From: Stentor coeruleus
Taxonomy: Eukaryota; Ciliophora; Heterotrichea; Heterotrichida; Stentoridae
DNA: 34,318 nt
Reading direction: 5' to 3'
NCBI GenBank assembly: GCA_001970955.1
Contig: MPUH01000799.1
Location: 1 to 34,318 of the forward strand
Shown one piece after another: positions 1-10,600 of this stretch. The notes below the pieces were generated by a model that saw nothing but the letters and a program-made list of their open reading frames with translations, was not told where the DNA came from and did no database searches. Each line of letters starts with the position of its first letter. The stretch's first letter is position 1. The position numbers and the translations under genes are program-made.

Positions 1-233
1 ATATATGTTCTTGTCTTTGAAGATAAATGCTGAGAGCTTTTATTTGTTTTAAGGTGCTTGATAAGCTGATTACTTAACCTCTGATGCTATTTTATCTAGG
101 CTTGATTATCTAAATATCTTGCAGACATATTGGTGAATTCTTTCTAGAGTTTACAAATATCAAATATCATATAATCTTTCTAAAATCAAGTAGTAAAGAC
201 GCTGAGCAGAAGCTAATTTATTATCTAGTTAAA

Positions 234-600
234 AATCTAATCAAAGTTAACTCTTGCTATTTTATGCCTTCTTGGAGGAAGCTCAATTTTTTCAGGTGAA
301 ATTACTTGAATTCTATTCTTAGTTTTTTGCCTTTGGCAATACATTTTGGTGAGTTGTTTCATAATTGAATCCTTGAGGTTCGTGGGAGTTAAGCAAGTAC
401 CCCATTTCTTTAATAAAATTTCCAACTTTCAGTTCTGTATTTATAAGTTTTTATTATCTTCAAGAAGATTATTAAATGCATTACTCTTATTAGAATCTTG
501 CAATGCTTGTCTTAAAGACATATTTTCTTTTTATAACCTCAAGTTCACTTCTTGGTATAAGTGTCTTTGCCGCCTACTATATTTTTGCCAAAATTAAGTC
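234..600 (-). pseudogene. interrupted unknown coding frame (probable relic)
   Basis: On the minus strand one reading frame runs about 120 codons and is broken by two TAA codons and one TGA. The last 62 codons (425 down to 237, then TAG) are fully open. The residues read like a real protein: an upstream coiled-coil stretch rich in E, N, L and Q (for example KENMSLRQAL) leads into LEILLKKWG and a basic tail ending PPRRHKIARVNFD. None of the stops lies inside a GT...AG interval of 15-16 nt, so this lineage's introns do not explain them. A coiled-coil start with a basic C-terminal tail loosely recalls shugoshin, but this is not enough to name it. Decayed gene is the preferred reading; chance open frame is the alternative. 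Confidence 0.35.
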
Positions 601-1176
601 GTAAGTAACTAATATTAGCAACCGAATTTATTCTAGAAATTGTATTTTTGTATAAAGATAGAATGGAAGGGTTGTAATTGCTAATTTGATTTACTCATAT
701 TTATGACAAAGGAGAAAGTTATAGCTGTTGATAAAAATTGTGTATCTTAATATTTGCATATCTTAAAATTAAACAGTTATTAGAGTGTAAAATTTATAAG
801 ACAGTACAGCAGAGGCATAAATTTGATTCTAACAAAAACTCATTTAAAAAATTGTTTGTTTTATTTTCTTTAAAAATTCATTCTTGCTAAAATTTTAGAA
901 ATTTTAAATATTCATCTAAAGTCAACAACTTTCAAAATATATTTATTGCATACAAATAATATATTTACAGATAATCATATATAACTTAAATAATCTCCAA
1001 TAATAATATGTATCTATAACTTTATTATTTAAAAAACTTCTCTAACATAGAGTTTTTCTAAATATCTTTATAGCTTTATTTTTTAAAAATCTTCTCTAGT
1101 ATAGAAATTTTCTTAATATATAAATTTTAACTTTTGATCAAATCCATCAACTTATAATAATTTTAGCTTATATATA
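601..1176. other. AT-rich intergenic region with an imperfect direct repeat
   Basis: No gene is visible. Around 1012-1120 a unit of about 54 nt occurs twice imperfectly. Both copies share a TTTATT...TTTAAAAA block, CTTCTCTA and a following ATAGA. The region ends with the 5' flank of the acyltransferase gene. Confidence 0.5.
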
Positions 1177-2115
1177 ATGAATGGTATTATGGTTAGCGGG
1201 ATCATATCTCTGATCCTATATTGTATTCTCTATGATTGGACCTATATTTTCATCTACTTCATTATTTTCAGTGGTTACTTATGCTTATCTTATGCATTCG
1301 TTCCAAACTCAGCAGCAAAATTTAACTCTCCTCGACGAAAAATGGCCATGGCAAGCTGGAACGATCCATTCTCTCCAGAAATCCATGGTCATGCTAAATG
1401 TCGTATGGGTAAGTGTTTACAATTCATAGATGATTTCAATAAAGCAACAGGAAAAAAAATTACAATAACTCATCTTGTGATGAAAATGACTGCAGATACC
1501 TTGGCTAACTATAAAGACTTCACTGGGAAAATCGTCTGTGGTTGTTATGTTCCTTATGAAACAGTTGATATAAGCTGTATGGTAAACCTTGACAATGGCG
1601 AAGATGTAGATTTTTTTTTAATACCTGACTTGAATAACAAATCTTTAACTCAGCTTCATGACGAATATGATGAAAAACTTAAAAATTTGCGTACTGGAAA
1701 AGGATATGAAATTCATAAAAAGATTACAAGATTATTCAATTTTCTTCCTCCATCAATAGCTGGAGTCTTACTGGAGCTATATGGTTTTATATCAATATTT
1801 CTCGGGTATGACAAGCCAGAATGGGGATTAAAAAAGCATACTTGTGGATCTATGGCTATAGCAAATATTGGGACTGGTGGCATAGAGAAATGTTATTTGC
1901 CGATACCTAGTTTTCTTAGAGTCTTTGGATTTTTTGCATTAAATACTATGAAAGATGAACCTGTTATTGATAATGGGAAAATTGTTGTTGATAAAGTTCT
2001 TAGTATTATGTTCTCATTTGATCATAGGTTTGGAGATGGGTCGAGAGGGACAAAAGCTCTTGGTGAGATGAAGAACCGTCTTGAGAACCCTTATGAATTT
2101 TTTAGAATCGAGTAG
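1177..2115 (+). CDS. membrane-anchored 2-oxoacid dehydrogenase E2-type acyltransferase
   Basis: 312 aa. Two hydrophobic segments at about residues 5-20 and 22-42 precede a catalytic domain of the chloramphenicol-acetyltransferase/E2 fold. Seen in sequence: an E2-like opening (PRRKMAMASW), the middle element ITHLVMKMTADTLANY, the late GSMAIANIGTGG block that matches the E2 'GTFTISNLG' region, a PVIDNGKIVV stretch, and the catalytic DHRFGDG at residues 282-288 with His283 and Asp287 in place. No lipoyl or peripheral-subunit-binding domain is present, so it is probably not a core subunit of pyruvate or oxoglutarate dehydrogenase. It may instead be a free acyltransferase held in a membrane; the substrate is unknown. 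The first ATG of the frame is used; the next Met is residue 5. Stop is TAG and no intron is needed. The fold is confident, the function is not. Confidence 0.85.
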   Translation: MNGIMVSGIISLILYCILYDWTYIFIYFIIFSGYLCLSYAFVPNSAAKFNSPRRKMAMASWNDPFSPEIHGHAKCRMGKCLQFIDDFNKATGKKITITHLVMKMTADTLANYKDFTGKIVCGCYVPYETVDISCMVNLDNGEDVDFFLIPDLNNKSLTQLHDEYDEKLKNLRTGKGYEIHKKITRLFNFLPPSIAGVLLELYGFISIFLGYDKPEWGLKKHTCGSMAIANIGTGGIEKCYLPIPSFLRVFGFFALNTMKDEPVIDNGKIVVDKVLSIMFSFDHRFGDGSRGTKALGEMKNRLENPYEFFRIE

Positions 2116-3061
2116 TTTTATAGTTTTTATTGCTATTTAGGAATTATTTTTTATGTGAAAGTTTATAGTAAATAATATTGTCAGATTGGGATGAAAATAT
2201 TGAAAAGAAGATATTTTTTGATTTTAAATTGGATTTCAGATAAAGATAATTTTTATTAAGATATGGGGCTATTTTAATAAGAGGATGCCGGTTTTAGGAA
2301 AATGCTTTGCTAAAGAGTATTGGAAAATTAGCATTGTATTTTTTGAGTGTATATTTTGATATAAAAAATTAATTACTACTTATAACAACTACATACTCCT
2401 AAATTAAAGTTTTGATCAATACTACAAACTATATTTGATTCTTACAAAAAATATATTCAGCCTTTTTAATGCACTAAATCATTANACTATATTTGATTCT
2501 TACAAAAAATATATTCAGCCTTTTTAATGCACTAAATCATTATTTTAAACCTCTCAACCCCAATTCTCATACAAATCCCCATAAATATTAGAATCAAAAT
2601 ATTAATTCTAAAACCTTTATGACTTAAAAACTCTTAATTGCATTTCTTACTCATAGTCTAAAGAATTTTTACTTATCCATATTGTATATAATTATAACTA
2701 AACATTACTACATTTTGAATAATTTTATCTTATATAAATTACAACTAAACCTACATTTTGAATAATTTCATCATATATTAGCCTACTTATATTAAACATG
2801 AAAAAGCATCTGTATTTATGTAAAAATCAAATTTGAAGCCATTATCTTATAATTTCCTATAAGATTTTCCATTAAACCATATATCCACTATATTAAATTG
2901 TTTTTTCTATAATCACACCCTTTATATCCTCTTCCATAACTAATTTCCTCTTTTTCTATAATATTAACCTTTTATTATCAATATCCTAAATGAAAAGCCT
3001 ATACAGTACATTATTCAAGGATTCTAGTTAAAATACCTTAATTTTTTGTCACTGAGCCATT
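2116..3061. other. intergenic region; G-rich then C-rich
   Basis: No intact gene. The first ~200 nt are G-rich and C-poor, as in other 3' flanks here. From about 2390 the strand turns C-rich (2521-2580: C18, G1), like the 5' flanks of plus-strand genes. It contains the assembly join at 2485 and an imperfect tandem repeat of about 46 nt near 2688-2780 (both copies share CTACATTTTGAATAATTT). Confidence 0.5.
2428..2542. repeat. exact 57-nt duplication around a single N (assembly join)
   Basis: Positions 2428-2484 and 2486-2542 are identical over 57 nt and are separated only by the N at 2485. This is the signature of overlapping contig ends placed side by side rather than merged. True sequence probably has one copy. 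Confidence 0.9.
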
Positions 3062-4183
3062 ATGCAAGTCTTTATAGTCCTTTAAAAATTCGAAGAAGAT
3101 ATCTCAATTACCTTAGAAGTTGAGCACAAAAGTTTAACTTATGTGATGCTAGCTTTTATTAAGTGTTAAAGCAAAGGTGCACTTGAAGAAATGAAATTGG
3201 AGGTCAGCTACAGATTGCCAATCTTTACTATATTCCTAGATTTGACTCTATTTAAACTCCTCCACACATATTTGCAAAATTCACTCTCGCTATTATTCAA
3301 CACTACAAAGGCTAGAATTTCTTTAGAAGAAGATAGCAAAAATTAAGGTAAACTTGGTACTACTATAGTGCAAAAAATATCGGAGACTATGCTAGCTTTA
3401 ATACAATATCAGTAAGATGCTAAAATCTCTAAAGTTGTCTTGCAAGTCAACTCTTTTGCTAAATAAAAGTCTAAAGAGCATAAATTTTTGGACCAATTTG
3501 AATATTTATCTGGACTTATTGCTTGTGTTGATAAATTTATTCGTGACCTCCTTCAATATTGCATGAAATTAATTTTTGGGAGTGTTTGGCTAAAGTTTTA
3601 AAGCATACTATACTCAATTAAAAAGCCTTGAATGACAATAATTTTAGATATACTTAAACAAGTTAAAAGAATTCAAACTATGATCAATACTGATGCTAGA
3701 CTTGACCATGCTCTTAAAGTGTGCGATACTTTGAATATCCTCATGAAAGATTTCCCTGCTAATAGATTTTTGGCTTTCAATACAATTCATTCTATATCTG
3801 AAGCTATTATGCAAATATTCCAACATATGAAAAACCTTAAAAATAATGATTCTTATCTTTTGTTAAAAGTTCAACAAATTTTGATTTGGTAAGTAAGGAT
3901 ATGCCAAATTAGTTATTAAAGAGATTGAATGAGGATAGTTGATGACTTTAGATTGGGAAGATTTTGTTAAGATTATGAAAAATGCTGGGAATATATAACA
4001 AACAAGAAAATTAAAGATGTGATTAATAAATCAATTGGTAGTGATAAGACTGTAGTGATCTTATGGCCATATTAAAGTTCATCAGGACTTTAATTGATTT
4101 TGTGAATTTTTCAAGTTTGGCAACTCTTAGCATATATCGAACAAATTGAAAATTATTGTGATTATATTAGAGCACCTAATAAG
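3062..4183 (+). pseudogene. relic of cytoplasmic dynein-1 heavy chain N-terminal tail
   Basis: From 3062 to 3889 one frame reads as the N-terminal tail of cytoplasmic dynein-1 heavy chain, but it contains TAA at 3083, 3167, 3344, 3413, 3464 and 3599 and TGA at 3629, then TAA at 3890. The best-preserved part (3632-3889) has ILDILKQVKR and LMKDFPAN, against LDILKHGKR and LMKDFPLN in animal DYNC1H1, followed by AIMQIFQHMKNLKN, against ALVAIFTHLRKIRN. Upstream, FLDQFEYLSG and a WLKFQS-like stretch occupy the matching places. Homology resumes in another frame after about 3897: LDWEDFVKIM matches the family's YEEFEKVM, and a later NKLKIIVIILEHL block near 4150 matches LRAVIVRVL. Stops plus a frameshift mark a dead copy of part of the tail of a protein of more than 4000 residues. 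The motor domain is absent. Confidence 0.75.
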
Positions 4184-4744
4184 ATTGTTTTAAGATATCA
4201 TATGCCTCTAAGGTCTCTTCAACACTTGTGATAATATTAAACACTTTGTTTTGAAATAGGAGCTACAATGATCAGGTAGTTTAAAACAGTAATGTCACAA
4301 AAACAGACAGATAGAATTAGATGAGAGAGCCAGTCTGGATTGAAAGATTAATTTTGGTGTCTATGATATCTTTGGTATTTCAGTAAAGTTTTTATGTTTT
4401 ATTCAAAATATCATCAATTTTCATATGCATTTTATACAAATTTTAATCTTAGTTTTTATTATCCAATAATCCTTTATAATATAAAAACCTTTAATTTTTA
4501 CTAAACTAAAATATTAAATTTACCAAAATCATAAAATTTCCAAGGATTCAAAAAAAACTACGAATTTTCCACATCAAACCCAAATTCAAACATAAATAAA
4601 AAACAATTTTCCCACCTAATCTCTAACATAAAAAAATTAAACCACAGCATTCATCGCTAGCACCTAATCTATAATAAGCTCCCCAAAAAATCCCTTTATC
4701 TTTACTAAATATGCCTACTTAAATATTAATCCACTAATAAAATT
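4184..4744. other. intergenic region upstream of the RRM-like gene
   Basis: No gene visible. From about 4500 the plus strand is markedly C-rich and G-poor, the usual 5' flank composition in this window. Confidence 0.5.
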
Positions 4745-7252
4745 ATGCTGAAGCTATTTGGTAGGGTGTCCAGAAGCGTAAGCGGATACATATCTTCTGA
4801 TAGTGAAATCAGACAAAGTCCACACTTGCGTGGTATTATAGTCCGTTCCCTTCCCAAAAAACATTCAGCACAAGAAGTGTCTAGCATACTAAGCGAGATG
4901 TTTTCTTTAGCCAAAATTGACCTGAAAGTCGATGTCCAAGGCAAGCCAGCATACGCAATCCTCCGTTATGAGCATGAAAAAGATGCAAAACAAACTTTAA
5001 AGAATCCAGAAGTAAATTTACTAGGCAAGAAATCATTTATTTCAGTAATCCCTAAATAGTCCATTGAAGGTTTTATGGCTTTAAGCCCAGCTCTTGGTAG
5101 TGGCCATGATGCTAGGCGCGTAATTGCTCTAAATGTTCCTCATAGCTGGTCTAAAGATAAAGTTTACTCAATATTCTCACAGATCGGCAATATAATGAGC
5201 TTAGAACTTCCTTTAGACTATGACTGTCCAATTAATGTTGCTGATGGTGAGAAAATTTATAAAGAAATAATGGGTTTAGAGCCAATAGATCTCACTTTAG
5301 TACATCAAAGTGGCTTTCAACCACACAACCTCATAGCAGATTTCCGAGAATATGTTTTATCTGAAATTGCATCAATTCAGCAGCTTTTGAATTTCAAAGG
5401 CAATAATGCAAGCGTTATTGTAGACCAACTTGCTGAACTCTGGAGGAAAATCCGAAAGTTTAAAGACCTTTTAGGTGTAGCTCCAAGTGAAGTTGAAGAG
5501 AAAATCAATTCAGCATTTAGTAACAAGTTAGTTAAAGCTGAACTTACTGAGGTCAAAAATATGGTTGCAGATGACTTTACAAAACTGATTGATGAATATT
5601 ATTTGATCAAAGGATATGCTAAAATCACATTTGCAACTAGGGAACAAGCTGAAAGGGCTATAGGCTTATCATTAGTACTTTATCATAATGAAGATAAGAT
5701 TCAAGTGTATTTTGATAGAGACTTCCCTGATTACTTTTATAATACAAGATTAGTCGCTGAGGCGCGACTACGAGAGATGTTTAAATTAAAATCTATGGTA
5801 CTTGACACTCAATATTTTGACTTGAAAGTCAAACATCATGTTGATTTGTTCAATACAAAAATGGGAAATTATTTAAACCTCAAAAATAAGTATTTAGGGC
5901 AAGATGGACAGGGTGACCCTTTGATTAACCAAGTTGTCCGAACAGAACTTGAAAACAAAGATATGGTCTCTGGGATTGAAGGTATTGACAACTATGGAAG
6001 TCAACGTCGTAATATATTTTTCAATAATAAAGACAGAGTAATGCCTAAGAACTACTTTTCAAGTTCTGACGACTGTTTCGAAATAGACCGTAAAGAAAAA
6101 AGGCTTCCAGGGACGACAAGGCTTTATGATAAATTGCAAGATTACACGAAAAAGCTCAAGAAAAGTTTTATTATAGATCTAAATGACATGGCAACTAAAA
6201 GCGAAGATATTAAATTATATGGCCTTTTACCAGAAGCACAATTCCCTCCTGAATACCCACCAACTCGACTATGGTCATCATCTAACGAAAAAATTAAAGC
6301 TCGCCAGTTGCTTATGGGCTATGAAGAATTTTTCCATGAAAAAATCCCTGATTCTGTCTATGAAGACCCGAACTTAAAATTCAAAACTGAACATGGGGAA
6401 TTCCCTAATTCTAAATACGTCTATGAACCCCCATATGATCATTTAAAAACCCCTTCTGAGCACTTCAACAAAGATAAACGCAAGGTCACAATGAAGAAAC
6501 TTAGAGAAAAAATCAGAAACATCAATGTTGAAGATATTCAAAACTTAGAATCAAACATAATGATCGAGCAAGGAGAAGAAGAAGTGAAGATCCTTGAAAA
6601 AGCTAACGATATGAAAATTTTTACTGATGATGAAGAAAATGCAAAATTTATGACTGAAGCTAAAGAATTCATAAAATCAATTCCTAATATCGATGATAAA
6701 GAAATAGATATGCATAGAAGCGTAATTGAAAAAATTGGCCCTGATCTTGTTATGAAGATGAATCAAACTAGAACAAAGAAATTCAAGTATGATGGTGAGG
6801 ATGTTGATAAATACGTTAAAAATCTGAATAAAACTAAAGGTTTCGATGCGAAGTACTCAAAAAATGATGTTGGGGAAACAATAGTTCATGTTGTATGTGA
6901 ACCAAAATATAATGTTAACTATGAAGAAATAAAAATGCTGTTTGATAAGTATGAGAGTCAGGTTGAAGAGGCTGAAAATGAGAATAGTATTGAAATTGAT
7001 GAAGAAGATCAGGAGAAACTACAGAGATTTTTGGATTTGGATATAAGTGCTAAGAATTTGTTTGAAGAACTACTGTCACAGGTGGCTGAAAAAAAGCTCA
7101 AGATGAAGTTTGATGAGAGTGTTGACTTGGAACAGATACATAAATGGGGACAGTTTACGCCTATGGTAAACGATTTCCTTGATAAGATAGATGGTGGTAA
7201 TACAATGTACGATTTTACTGATGCTGTTTTTCAGAGCAAAAAGAAAGAATAG
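4745..7252 (+). CDS. mitochondrial RRM-like protein (one 15-nt intron)
   Basis: Exons are 4745-5044 and 5060-7252, giving 830 aa. Without splicing, exon 1 would end at the TAG that closes the intron; splicing continues the same frame. The first ~18 residues (MLKLFGRVSRSVSGYIS) form a basic, amphipathic, presequence-like start, suggesting mitochondrial import. Residues about 29-100 resemble a small RRM (IIVRSLP as the first strand, then a helix and GKPAYAILRYEHEKDA). A second RRM begins at residue 121 (VIALNVPHSW) but is interrupted by about 125 mostly helical residues; its RNP1-like strand KGYAKITFA and following helix appear only at residue 284. The rest is charged and helical, rich in K, E and D. 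A role in mitochondrial RNA handling or as a ciliate-specific mitoribosomal protein is inference; I do not recognise a named orthologue. Confidence 0.8.
5045..5059 (+). other. 15-nt spliceosomal intron
   Basis: GTAATCCCTAAATAG, phase 0, with A at position 10 as the likely branch point. The terminal TAG would stop translation if the intron were retained. Removing it joins two same-frame open frames into one 830-aa protein. Confidence 0.9.
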
Positions 7253-7651
7253 TTAGGATTTTAGATAAAAATGCCTTTGATTAGAATTGAAGATTTTGTG
7301 TGAAGTTTTTATATGATTTTTATAGCTATTCTGTTTGAGTATATTTGTTAATATTCGCATATAATATTTTGATATTAAATACCTTGCTGTTTTAATATGT
7401 TTTTGGTAAATTTTAAGTTATTAAGCTGTAGCTTATTATTTCTTTACTGTCTCTTAATAATAAATTATCGTATGCTATTATTCATATCCCACTATATAAA
7501 ATGCTTAAAAATGCATTTTAATATAAAACATATAGAAAAGCTCCTTAAACTACTCATAACTCCCACAATATAAATTTATAAACTATAAAATCCATCCCAA
7601 ATCTAATCACCTCCTGTACACCAATTCGTAATCTAAAGTAAACTTATTAAA
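7253..7651. other. convergent intergenic region
   Basis: This lies between the 3' ends of the RRM-like gene (+) and the ABCA gene (-). No gene is seen. The left part is G-rich on the plus strand and the right part C-rich, so each half is G-rich on the sense strand of its own gene. Confidence 0.5.
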
Positions 7652-10600
7652 CTATTTATCTCTTCTCATTTTCTCAATCTCTTCCATTTCTGCTCTCTTA
7701 GCAAACCTATTAAAAATCTGTTCCAATGAAGTCATGCAAATCGCATAATCAGAAATGCGCATTTTTTCTTTTCCACCCTCAACGAAAGAAAACAAATGCC
7801 CAATTGAACTCACATGCTGTTTTTTAAGTTTGAATTTCGACATAAGATTATAATGCTCAATGATCTCAACTTCCATAAATTCCTTCTCAAGCCAAGCTTT
7901 TATAGAATAGCCTTGATGTTCAACAAGACACCAAGAAGCCAATGCTTCTTTGGTCACAAATCCATCACTTTCAAGGTTAGTAAAAATACCTGCCCCTGAG
8001 CCTAAATTAGCTATATAAGGACGTAAATAGTTAACTCCAGCAAATTCTAAGCATCGATCTAGATTTGAAAATGTTATGCTTTCTGAACCAATTATGCTAT
8101 CAAACCTTTTTATAAAATCATTGATTTCTAATTGACTTGGAATATCGATTTTGATTTCTAATTCGTAACCATCACCGAACTTGTTTTTAATCCACGTCGA
8201 TGTTCCTATGCATTTTAGTCTACCTCTAACCATAATTGTCATACGGTCACAAAGGGCTTCAGCTTCTTCCATAGAATGTGTTGTTAGTATAACAGCTGAT
8301 TTCTTTTTCTTGATTTTACCAAGAATCTTCCACATCTTCTTACGAGCTTCAGGATCCATTCCTGCAGAGGGTTCGTCTAAAAAGACTACTGACGGGTTGC
8401 CAATTAAAGCCATCGCCACAGAAAGTTTACGTTTATTTCCCCCACTATAAGTTCCTGAAAGGATATTAGCATATTGTTCTAAATCCATATATTTGAGCAT
8501 ATAGTCGACTTGCTCTTTGATTTTATTTTTAGGGATACCTTTAATATTTGCATAGACTTCTAAGTGTTCTTTGCCTGTTAAATTATCAGTCAAAGCGTCG
8601 AATTGGGGACAGTAGCCAATCAACGTCCTTGCTTCTGCTAATTTTGTAGAAACATTTTTGCCTCCGACAAAGGCTGAGCCTGAGTCGCATGGGATTTCAC
8701 CTGTGAGCATTTTGAAAGTAGTAGTCTTTCCTGCTCCATTTATACCCAAAAGAGCAAAACATTCTTCTTTTTTTACATTAAAACTAAGCTCGTTTACAGC
8801 AGTAAACTGCTTTCCAGCTATTTTGAAAGACTTGCATAGTCGCTTTACATTGACTTGGACATCACCTGGGTCAGTATTTTCTGCTGTAGCTGCTTCAGCA
8901 TCAACATCGCTGTCGTGCTCAAAGACTTCAGGAAACACTGTTTTTTTCCTTGAGATGAACTGAGCAAATCTTGGGTTTGATTCAAACAGCTCCATAATAA
9001 TAACAAGGATAAAATAAACCGCTGTAAAAATCCCTAAAAATAGCATGCATCCACCTGCACTTCTTATATCAAAAGCATCCAAAGTTTCAGTCTCTTCTAA
9101 AGATGAAAAGCTTGTCGCCGAACCAATTCTTAGCACCCCCCATCCAAAACAGAAATTCGGGAACACTCTCAAAATCCACGATAAAACCTTACCAGCATTT
9201 CTTGAGCTATCAAAAATATACATAACAAAAACAGCACTAGGTAAACAACTTCCAGTAATAAAACTCACAATCAACATAACAATTTGTGCTGTAGAATGAC
9301 TCTTAAAAAAGAAGCTAAAAAAGTAACTAAAAGGTGCAGAAGCAATCCCATTCAAAGCTATTAAAACCCACATTGCCCCATAATCATTATCTTTATCAGT
9401 ATAAATATCGATTTGATAAGCTAATATTATAAGCGAGCATACAATAGTTGGTATAACATGCTTAATAACATCCCATACAAAATTCGCTACCCAATAAGCA
9501 AAAAGTGATACTCCACTTATCATATGCTGATGCTTAACATTGACTTCTCGTTCTTTTGATATAAAAAGTACAATACCTGTTGGTATAAAACTGAAACCTA
9601 ATGAGAATATCAAAGAACCTGTAAAACCATCACCAGATCCACTGAAATCGTCCATTTCTTTAGTTACTGGGAATGGATGATTATAAGATACAATATCAAA
9701 ATCAGCATCAATACTTTTTAATATAGATTCAGCCATAGCGTTATAAACAATAGCAGGAGCTTGAAATGCTCTTTGATCAAAAAAAGCTGTATAGAAATAT
9801 TCGTTTTGAGCCTTGTTGATATTGTCGAAATAATAAGAACTTGTGAGTTTTGGCTGGAGATCTCTTTGATCATAGACATAATCGCTCATATCTTCACATG
9901 TATTTTTTCCTGCATTAATAGGATTTATATCATAATTACTTTTAAGAATGTTTATAAGTGTTGTTCCATCTGAAGATCCACTATATAAAACATTTTGTGT
10001 TGATTCATATTTGTTTAATGTAAGCTTGTATGCACCATAATTTGATAATATTGAAGGGATAAGCATAAGACTTAGACCGATAATTATGAGGACTATTGGG
10101 ATGAAGATCTCGAAAAGAAGGGTTTTGAAGTCCCGCCTACTGGAAGTTGCCCTTTTTTTAGTTAAGGATACGAAGTGGCTCCAGAAAAGAGACCCTTTAA
10201 CCCGATCTTTTACTAGGACGAATTCATTTTCGAATAAGAAATCATCTTCATCTTCATCAGGAAGCTCTTCTTTAGCTTTGAGTTTTTCGTCGCTGCCTCT
10301 TGCCACACGAAGAAACACTTCTTCAAGAGTTGTTGCGGATATTGAGTAAGATAGAAGACCTAGAGATGATAAACTTTGGTCAAGGTTTTCAAAGAAGTTG
10401 ATGAACTCGGGGGAACTGGATGAGGGAAGTTGGAAAGTAATCTCACCTTGGAAGTCGGTCATGAGTTTGGCTCCTGTGATGTTTCCTACAACAAAATTTT
10501 CCAAATTCCTTGAATTATTAATCGCTTCCTGAGATTTCACCATAGTCAAATAATACCCAACCCCATACCTCGATTTTAAAAACAAAGAACTCCCACAACA

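Noticed and set aside
346..597. 83-aa plus-strand open frame
   Set aside because: It lies opposite the better minus-strand coding-like frame and has no recognisable features; treated as a shadow.
3062..3892. Reassignment of TAA to Gln to explain the dynein-like frame
   Set aside because: Eleven complete genes in the same window use TAA or TAG as normal stops, and the dynein copy also has a TGA and a frameshift, so decay is simpler.
8181..8963. Plus-strand open frames of 89 and 101 aa
   Set aside because: They are shadows of the conserved NBD2 of the ABCA gene on the opposite strand.
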